From Furcasterigmium furcatum (taxonomy: Eukaryota; Ascomycota; Sordariomycetes; Glomerellales; Plectosphaerellaceae), in assembly GCA_001599815.1 (NCBI GenBank), contig BCIA01000001.1, positions 5,848,978-5,912,977 of the forward strand: DNA of 64,000 nt, given 5' to 3'. Of this stretch, positions 55,825-64,000 are shown piece after piece; the stretch's first letter is position 1; every line of letters starts with the position of its first letter. The position numbers and the translations under genes were made by a program. The notes beneath the pieces are model-generated. The model was not told the DNA's origin and made no database searches. It saw only the letters and a program-made list of their open reading frames with translations.

Positions 55825-58800
55825 ATGGAACGAGCTATCCACTCTTCCGCGGCCTCGTCCACGGACGTTGAGCAGCCGTCACACGACGCCACCCAGAAAC
55901 GTATCGAGACTCTGGCGCGTCAGGTCACTGCCGCCTCCGCGAGACACGGCCATGAGGAGGAAAACAACGCCGTTGCCCCCATCAAGGGCAGCAAGCTGGA
56001 CCCTTTCTCGGACAACTTCGACAGCTATCTGTGGATCAAGGCCCTGAGCAACCTATTCGAGTCGGATCCCGATTCAGCACCCTCGAGAATGACCGGTGTG
56101 GCCTTCCGCAACCTGAATGTCTACGGCCATGGTGTTGGAGCCCGCCTCCAGGAGTCGACCGGCAACATCATCCCGGGCATGATTTCCACAGCCTTTGGGC
56201 ATCTGACCGGCCGCGGTGTCAAGAGGATCGACATCCTCCGTGATTTCGAAGGTGTCGTCCACCCCAGAGAGATGCTGCTCGTTCTTGGCCCGCCCGGCTC
56301 CGGCTGCTCGACCTTCCTCAAGACGCTCTCCGGCCGCACGGAAGGACTCAATGTCACCGACGATACTTATATCAACTTTCGAGGTTTGTGAGATGCTCCT
56401 CCGTTGGACCGCGCCCAGCCTGACTGACCCCTCTAGGTATCAACCCGAAGCAGATGCATGACTGGTTCCGTGGCGATGTGCTCTACAACGCCGAGGTCGA
56501 TGTCCACCTGCCGCCTCTGACGGTTGGCGACACGCTCGAGTTCGCTTCCTTGGCCCGTGTCCCGGCAAAGATCCCCGGCGGCTTCACCAAGACCGAGTTC
56601 GCCCGCGCTTATCGAGACGCCATCATGGCCACTTTTGGTATTGGCCATACCATGAACACCAAGGTCGGCGACGATTTCGTCCGCGGAGTGTCTGGCGGTG
56701 AACGCAAGAGAGTCTCGATCGCCGAGGCTGCCCTCACCGGCGCCAAGTTCCAATGCTGGGACAACAGCACGCGTGGCCTCGACAGCGGCAATGCCATCTC
56801 GTTCTGCCAGACGTTGAGGGCTCAAGCGGACTTGATGAATGTGGCTGCAGTCGTCGCTATCTACCAAGCACCCCAGTCTGCCTACGATGTAAGCGTGTCC
56901 CGTTCCACCTATACCTCCCGTGATGCTTACCGTGGCAGGTCTTCGACAAGGTAACGGTGCTGTATGAGGGTCGTCAGATCTATTTTGGCAGGACCGAGAA
57001 TGCGAAGGCGTACTTTGAGAGCCTTGGCTTCGAGTGTAAGCAGACAGTATTACTCTACTCATGGCCTGCTAATGCTAACGCCCACTCTCTGAAGGCCCCG
57101 ACAGGCAGACGACGGCTGATTTCTTGACATCGATGACTTCGGTCCACGAGCGTCGTGTCCGGTCCGGCTTCGAAGCGACAACCCCCCGCACCCCCGACGA
57201 GTTCGCCGCCAGATGGAAGGCTTCAGCTGAGCACGCAGCTTTGGTGCTCGAGCTCACCTCGTACGAGGCCGAGAACCCCTCCCAGGAGCGATTCGACGAG
57301 TTCGCCCAGAGCCGCAAGGCCGAGAGGAGCTCAATGCAGCGGCTCAAGTCTCCTTACCACCTCTCGTATCTGGAGCAGATAAGACTCTGCGTCTGGCGTG
57401 GTGGCAAGAGGCTCGTCGCAGATCCTGCATTCGTCATCGCCTCCCTTCTCTTCAGCTTGATCATGGGCCTTGTGCTCGGCAGCGGTTTCTACAACATGCC
57501 CAACGACACGAGCAGCTTCTACCATCGCGGAGCCGTCATCTTCTTCACCCTCTTGTTCAATGCTTTCTCGGGCGAGCTCGAGGTTCTCACCCTCTACGCA
57601 CTGCGGCCCGTCATCGAGAAGCACAACCGTTACGCCTTCTACCACCAGTCGGCGGAGGCCATCGCGAACTACATCACGGATATCCCTTACAAGATCCTCA
57701 ACGCCATCATGCTCAACACCATAGTGTACTTCCTCGCCAACCTCCGTCGCGAGGCGGGTGCCTACTTCTTCTTTGTGTTCACCAACTTCATCCTGACGCT
57801 TGCGGTCTCTGGACTGTACCGCACCATCGCTTCCATCACCCGGACATCGCATCAGGCTCTTGTTCCTGTGTCTCTCCTCACGATCGGTCTCATGGTGTAC
57901 ACGGGCTTCTCCATCCCGACCGACTACATGCCTGGTTGGTCGCGCTGGATGGGATACATCAACCCCCTCAGCTACGTCTTCGAGGCTTTGATGGCCAACG
58001 AGTTCCACGGACGCGAGTTCCCTTGCACCGCAATTGTGCCCGCCGGCCCTGGATACGATGACCTGCCGCTCGCAGATCGAGTGTGCACCGTTGTAGGTGC
58101 GCAGCCTGGAAGCTCCACCGTCAACGGTGACGCCTACATGGAGCTGAGCTATGGCTACTACAACGCGAACAAGTGGAGGTTGGTCTTGCTTGCTATCTGT
58201 TGACTCCGAACCTGAACTGACAGCTGTACAGGGACATTGGAATCCTCTTCGCCTTTCTGGCCATCTTCATGATCACATACACGATCGCCGCCGAATACGC
58301 AAAGCCCCCCAAGACGAAGGGCGAAGTCCTGGTCTTCCGTCGTGGCAAGGTCCCCTCCGACTTTGAGAAGTCGGCGAACAACGACGAGGAGACTCAACAG
58401 GTTTCGCGCGTCGTCATCGAGAAGCCCTCCGGTGCCCCGACTGAGAAGGCCGCGCTCGCGTCCCGCCCTACGCCCAGCACCTGCGGCAAGCCCGTGTTCC
58501 ACTGGGAGGATATTTGCTATGAAGTTAAGGTCAAGGATGGCAACCTCCGCATTTTGGACAATGTCGACGGCTGGGTCCAGCCTGGTGTCACCACAGCTCT
58601 CATGGTAAGTGTCACGCACGCCTTCTAGTTGGAACCTGGCACTGACAAAACCGAATAGGGTGCCTCCGGCGCTGGCAAGACGACTCTTCTCGACGCCCTC
58701 GCAACCCGTCTTACCGTGGGCGTCCTCACTGGCGATACCCTCGTGAACGGCAAGTCGACTGACTCGTCGTTCTCTCACCGTGTTGGATACGCCCAGCAAC

Positions 58801-60580
58801 AGGATCTCCACCTCAATACCGCGACCGTCAGGGAAGCCCTTGAGTTCAGTGCCCTGCTCCGACAGAGCGCCGAGATTCCTCGCGAGGAGAAGCTGGCTTA
58901 TGTGGATGAGGTGATCAAGATCTTGGAAATGGAGAGCTTCGCCGACGCAATCATTGGTTTCCCCGGGGAGGGTTTGAACGTTGAGCAGCGCAAGCGTCTC
59001 ACCATTGGAGTCGAGCTCGCTGCGCGCCCTCAGCTGCTGGTTTTCCTGGACGAGCCGACATCTGGCCTCGATTCGCAAACTTCCTGGGCCATCTGCGACC
59101 TCATCGAGAGGCTGGCAAAGGCTGGCCAGGCGGTGCTCTGCACCATCCACCAGCCCTCCGCGATGCTCTTCTCCCGCTTCGACAGGCTGCTTCTTCTGCG
59201 TCCTGGCGGCAAGACGGTGTACTTTGGCGGTTAGTTGCCCCGAACCTTCCCTTGAACTGGTCCTTGGCTAACATGATGTAGAAATCGGAGACAACTCTCG
59301 CATCATGATCGACTACTTCGAGCGCAACGGCGCGCCCGAGTGTCCTCCCAATGCCAACCCCGCTGAATGGATGCTCAAGACCACGCTGCCGAGCAGTGAC
59401 GGTCCCGACTGGTTTGAGATCTGGCGCGCATCCGACGAGTATCGCGAGGTCAAGGCAGAGCTCACCCGCCTGCGCGAGGGCAAGACCGCGGTCACCCTTG
59501 AAGGCGACCATGCCTCCCAGCACAAGGAGTTCGTCACCTCGTTCTCGACCCAGTTCCAGGCCGTCTTCAGCCGTACTGCCAAGCACTTTTGGCGGTCGCC
59601 AACATATCTATGGTCCAAGCTCTCGGTCACCATCCTCTTCGTAAGTGTGCCCCGAACATGACGCTCATTCGGCGTGGAGACTGATACGGTTGATGCAGTC
59701 GCTGTACCTTGGCTTCAGCTTCAGAGGCTCCGACCGAAGCATGCAGGGCGTTCAGAACCAGCTGTACGCCTTCTTCATGGCTTTCCTCATCCAAAACCCG
59801 TACACCAAGCAGATCATGCCCTTCTTCACCCCGCAGCGAGCCCTGTACGAGGTCCGCGAGCGCCCCTCCAAGATCTATCGTTGGTCCGTTTTCATGTACA
59901 GCCAGATCGCCATCGAGCTGCTCTGGAACACGCTCTGCGCCGTGATATTCTTCTTCGGCTGGTACTACCCTGTCGGCTTCCAGGACAATGCCGGCAGCGA
60001 CACGGCCATCCGCGGCTTCACGGCCTTCCTGTTCATCTGGCAGCTCGTCCTCTGGGCCTCGACCATCTCGCAGGCCATCATCGCCCCCCTGGAAGCGCCT
60101 GATCTCGCTGGTGTTGCTGTCAACCTGATCGCCATTCTGACCATGGCGTTCTGCGGTGTCGGCATCACCCGAGAGCAGATGCCGGCCATCTGGTCCGACT
60201 TCATGTACTGGGTCTCCCCCATGACGTACCTCACATCCGGCGCGCTGTCGACCGCCCTCCACGGCGTCCCGGTCGAGTGCGCCACCTACGAGATCGTCCA
60301 GATCCCGGCCCAGGCGGGCATGTCCTGCGCGCAGTTCCTGGACCCCTTCGTCCAGGGCGCGGGCGGCAGGCTCCTGGACATCCCCGGCGAGGCCTGCGGA
60401 TGGTGCCCGGTGAACGTCACCGACGACCTGATGGCGAACTTTGACATCCACTACAGCGACAGGTGGAGGAACTTTGGCCTCCTCTGGCTCTACATCGTCT
60501 TCAACATTGCCGCCGCCCTGGGCCTGTACTGGCTTGCCAGGGTACCCAGGAAGCAGGGCCTGAAGAGGAGCTCGGAGTAG
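55825..60580 (+). CDS. PDR-type ABC-G transporter, full size
   Basis: Eight exons, 55825-56383, 56437-56888, 56939-57035, 57095-58178, 58232-58604, 58659-59229, 59282-59640 and 59699-60580, give 1,458 aa. The order is NBD1-TMD1-NBD2-TMD2. NBD1 has the PDR-typical degenerate Walker A GPPGSGCS (155-162, Cys for Lys), signature VSGGERKR (about 271) and Walker B-like FQCWDNSTRGLD (about 290). NBD2 has a canonical Walker A GASGAGKT (856-863), the degenerate signature LNVEQRKR (about 961) and LVFLDEPTSGLD (about 983). Each TMD has about six helices, and large Cys-containing extracellular loops precede the last helix. It is a plasma-membrane exporter of hydrophobic drugs or metabolites such as azoles, phytoalexins or the cell's own products. 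All key residues are intact. Confidence 0.95.
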
Positions 60581-60902
60581 AGATGTTGCGTGCGATGGAG
60601 GGCGCTCGTACGATAGAACACAGACACATCATTTAGATTTGGCGTAGACATGGTATCATCCAGGCGTTTTCTACGGGGGCGGAGGTCATCTCCTTTTTAC
60701 AGTACAATCTTGGGTAGATCATAGACATCTTAATAATCACCTCTCCCATGACGAGACGGAGAAAGTAATGAAGAGTTGCCCTCTTTGAGTTGTTCAAGCA
60801 ATATGTGGTCGTGGTCACTTGTCTCTTTGCCTCCCGGCGGCCGAGGAAAAGACAATGTATGTGGCTCTTGTCATTCCTCCTGGATACCTATGCTATGGAA
60901 GG
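60581..60902. other. convergent intergenic region
   Basis: This is 322 bases between the convergent ABC transporter and AAA ATPase genes; presumably both 3' UTRs. Confidence 0.6.
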
Positions 60903-63520
60903 TCAATGATATTCCTCGCCTTTCGCCTTGTTCGCCGCCTCAAAGGCATCATATCTCGTGCCCGCCATGGCCGCCCTCTTTCCGGGATCGAGTCCCCGGT
61001 GCGTCTTGACGAAGTAGTCTTTGAACTTGCCCGACATCTGCACCACGGATCTGATGTGGTCCAGCTTCACCAGAACCCTGCCCTGCTTGTCCTTGCTACC
61101 CTGCGCCTCAGAGAGGGCGACGGCGATTTGGAACGCTGCGGAGGGGTCAGCACTGAGCTCGATCGATTCTCGGAGGAGGGGCAAGCACGAACCGTTCCTG
61201 ATTTCCCTGCCGTTCCACTCGAGGGCGCGGACCTCCTGGGACTGGGTGTAGTCCTTTGTCGCCTGGGGGATGCGCATGGTTGTCTCGCGGTCCTCCTCGA
61301 GCTTCTCGAAGAAGGTGTTCCAGATCTTGTCGCGGTCGTCGTCGCCAAAGTCATCGTAGTAGATCTGCACCTGGATGCGGGAGAGGAAAGCCTCGTCGAA
61401 GATGCCGACGCGGTTGGTGGTCAGGAAGAGGATGCCCTTGAAGTACTCGAGGGCGCGGAGGAAGCCGGCGACGAGGTGGTTGCGCTTGACGTCCTGGGCC
61501 TCGCGCTGCTCCATGTAGATGTCGGCCTCGTCGATGAGGATGATGGCGCCCCAGTTCTCGGCCAGCTTGAACCAGTACATCAGGTTAGACTCAATGGACT
61601 CAGGCTCGACGCCGATGTCCGCGCACGTCAGGGACAGGAGCGGCCGCTCGGTGAAGTCGGCGATGCATTCTGGGGGAATCGGTCAGCTCCCGGTCTCTGC
61701 CGTGATCATCCGCTGTGGCTTACCGGCGGTGTACGTCTTGCCGACTCCCGGCTTTCCGTGGAGCAGAAACGTGAGGCCCTCGCCCTTGCCCTTGATGAAG
61801 TCCGCGGACCAGGTCGATTGCTGGTTGGCTTGCTTCTGCTTCTTGTGGATGCTGGTGATCTTGGTGTACGGCTTGTTCTCCGGCTGAGAGGTGCCGGTCG
61901 GCTGGCGGATGTACATTTCGGTGAGGTCCTGGATCATCTTCTTGGTGTCGGTCTTCATGACGAGGTGGTCGAAGAGGGACTTGTCGTACCGCGGATCTTC
62001 GAAGCCGGAGATGTCGAGATGCCCTGTGGACCGTGTCAGCTGATGCATTCTGTAACAGAGAAGAACAAGATGTCTTACGCCACTCGCGGAGCTTGAACAG
62101 GAAGGCCTCGACTGTCCGATCGCACAGGAAGTATTGGTGGTCTGTCATCCCCTGTACGATGAGCGGGTTGATGTTCGAGTAGCCCTTGAACCGAGGCTCA
62201 ACGGCATGGCTGTAGATGAGTTCCTGGCAGCGATCACAGTCGCATATCTTCAGAGGGCTCGAAGGGTGTGTGACGCTGGAGAGGAGAGTCGCCCTCTCCG
62301 CTGCTAGGGCCTCGTTCGGCTCTCGGGCGTGGTATCTGAAGTCGCGCAGGGGATACTGGACTGTGTCGACCATGACCAGACTTGCAAACTTGTATCAAAT
62401 GTCAGCATGGCTGCAGACTCATCAGACGGGGCTCACTGTCGCTCACATTGCGTCGCGGGAATGTCGTGGTGAAGCCGTCAAACGACTGAACCGTCGTCTC
62501 GCGCCGGAGGCCATACCACTTCTTCCCCCGACTCACGAAATGGTCGTGGATTTCCTCCACGTCGCCGGGCTCGATGTCCTCGTCGAACTTCAGGAAGGTG
62601 GTCGGGTACACCCTAAGCGAAGTGATCTTCTTCTCGCCGGCAAAGCGCTTGACGGACGTGTTGACCTGCGCCGGGCCGACAAACCTGGAGGTGGCGTTCA
62701 TGTTCCAGACGTAGATGTCGTACAGGTCTGTTGCTTCGTTCACCAGGTCGAAGTCGACGTTCTGCATCACGAAGGGCTCGTGCTCGCCGACGTTGGCCCT
62801 GTCGAAGTAGATGTCGTCGCCGGGCTTGTAAAGCAGCCAGAGCATGTCGAAGGTCGCGAGGCCCTTCGCGTGCCGCGCCCTCTCGGCGTCGACGGCGGCC
62901 TTGGTCCGCTCCCTTACAAAATCCAAGACCATGCCGATGTGCTTGTACGCCCAGCGGTTGGCGCACGAGGCCGGCAGCTCCGAAGGGTCATCGCAATGGA
63001 GCCTCTGGCGGTACTCCTCCAGCTCCTTCTCGTACAAGATGAAGACGGCGAACGGCTCCTTGACCTTGATGATGGACCCGGAGAGGTCCAGGTCGGGCCA
63101 GTAGTCGACGACGCATCGAAGAGCCTCGTTGACCGCCGGCGACAGGATGCGCATGTACCCGTGGCCTTTGCTCGTGGCGCGGACATCGGGCTTGCGCTTC
63201 TTCTTCTCGTTGCTCCTCGTCTGATCCGTCAGGCGGACGTCAACATACTCGAGCACCGTCGGCTCAGAGGAGTTGTCTGGGACATCCTCTGCGGCGAGGT
63301 TGCCCTCAAAGGACTCGGTCTCCTCCGAGGAGGTGAGCTCGGTGCGGTACCGAATCAACTCGTTGCCGCCGCCGCGGGTGACGGAATCCTCGGCGTCGCT
63401 TTCCGAGTCGGACGTCGCCGAATGGACCGAGGGCTCAGCTGATGAGGGTTCGGGAGGCTGAGTACTTGTCAGGGATTCTGATGGCGTGAGCAAGGACCGA
63501 GGTTTGCTCACTGGCGTCAT
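60903..63520 (-). CDS. fungal AAA+ ATPase with N-terminal DUF7025-type domain
   Basis: Four exons, 63520-62447, 62388-62079, 62023-61724 and 61669-60903, give 816 aa. Residues 1-110 are disordered and acidic. Residues about 120-400 match the layout of the uncharacterised domain found N-terminal to fungal AAA ATPases (SPAVNEALRCVVDYWPD, DMLWLLYKPGDDIYF). A CDCDRC cysteine cluster lies at 407-412. The AAA+ core follows with Walker A GKPGVGKT (551-558), Walker B IILIDEAD (604-611) and a sensor-1 LTTNR. The C-terminal part is helical (about 690-816). The family is widespread in filamentous ascomycetes with no established role; remodelling of a protein or membrane substrate is inferred from the fold. 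The start is the first ATG in frame. Confidence 0.88.
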
Positions 63521-64000
63521 TGTCGACGAGACGGGCAGGCTTTGAGGAGAGAGCAACTGAACAGGCCGCCGGCGTCAAGATGATTCGGTGTCGAGGAGTT
63601 GCCGGCTGATATCGCCTTCAAGTTGGCTTTGGTCGGTCTCAAGAGAAAGATGAATCCGTCACAACACACCAGTATCCGCAGCCTCGTGAAACCCCGCCTT
63701 GGTTCACACGGATCTGCGGCGAGCGCGCGCTGGAGACCTCCATCAGGTTGAGGCTCTCTTGGCCAATGGCGATGATGGAGGACAGGCGTCCTTCATGCGA
63801 GAACCGCAGTAAGCTGCAGATGGTACAGGGGTCGAGGTGGGGGCCGAATCCGGACAGCCTGGCCGCCGAGATGTACAGATATCAGCGTGGAAGTCATGGC
63901 CAGAGTTTTATGGAGTAAAGAATGGTATCTGATTGAATCCCAGGGGAAATTGTCACGGTATTTATACCCGCGTCTTGTAAGTGAGTTGGTTGTCTTGCCC
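63521..64000. promoter_or_regulatory. upstream region of the AAA ATPase gene with TATAAATA
   Basis: This contains TATAAATA on the minus strand at 63966-63959, about 440 bases upstream of the ATG. It could be the core promoter of the AAA gene with a long leader, or belong to something outside the window. Confidence 0.35.

Noticed and set aside
57331..60451. Several 225-330 codon minus-strand ORFs opposite the ABC transporter
   Set aside because: Shadows caused by C/G third-position bias; the translations are rich in Val, Glu, Gly and Arg, as expected from antisense of such codons.
60819..63442. 425- and 408-codon plus-strand ORFs opposite the AAA ATPase
   Set aside because: Antisense shadows; the minus-strand gene has complete AAA+ motifs and consistent introns.
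1..64000. Transposons, RIP-mutated repeats, CRISPR arrays, phage or bacterial operon structure
   Set aside because: No transposase or reverse-transcriptase motifs, no terminal repeats, no AT-rich TpA-enriched blocks and no regularly spaced direct repeats were seen; intron-rich genes indicate a eukaryote.

Overview
The window is nuclear DNA of a filamentous ascomycete (Pezizomycotina, most likely Sordariomycetes). The evidence is the many short introns with GTRAGT-type donors and CTRAC branch points a few bases before CAG/TAG acceptors, a GC-rich genome with strongly C/G-ending codons in the real genes, widely spaced genes with pyrimidine-rich leaders, and the gene content (a SLMAP/PRO45-type FHA protein, Mgr2, a PDR-type ABC transporter, a Zn2Cys6 regulator, and a Cid1-type nucleotidyltransferase with a very long disordered tail). 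I rebuilt the exon structures by hand. For all complete multi-exon genes except the one at 36.3-38.0 kb, the exon lengths add up to a whole number of codons. The species cannot be named from sequence alone.

Left part (0-31 kb), mostly housekeeping. It holds the 3' end of an uncharacterised membrane protein gene, then NC2-beta (TBP-binding repressor, minus strand), then a poorly resolved plus-strand transcription unit near 2.46 kb. A short-chain dehydrogenase and a Tda3-like FAD oxidoreductase lie head to head around a 0.67 kb intergenic stretch. Next come a secreted Smn1/5'-nucleotidase-like phosphoesterase, a 966-residue proline-rich disordered protein with tandem repeats, an SLC35F-type transporter, a Gly/Asp-rich ORF built on a 12-base repeat, the Cid1/Trf4-family terminal nucleotidyltransferase (1,367 aa), tRNA-Gly(GCC), a peroxiredoxin-fold protein, and a conserved low-complexity protein.

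Middle (31-47.9 kb). A gene-poor 5.4 kb stretch is followed by a hypothetical gene carrying a KKKVRF motif whose reading frame cannot be joined by a normal intron. Then come a C-terminally membrane-anchored hypothetical protein, the FHA/coiled-coil/tail-anchor STRIPAK protein (PRO45/HAM-4 type), and, head to head with it, MGR2 (TIM23 complex).

Right part (47.9-64 kb), more accessory in character. A Zn2Cys6 regulator has its zinc cluster split by 13-base and 10-base exons. It is followed by a degraded-looking intron-containing tRNA-Lys(CTT), a second short-chain dehydrogenase, a 75-aa secreted six-cysteine protein with a strong TATA box, a full PDR-type ABC-G transporter, and a large fungal AAA+ ATPase. 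Regulator, oxidoreductase, secreted cysteine-rich peptide, exporter and AAA+ protein within 16 kb make this the most interesting block, but co-function is inference only.
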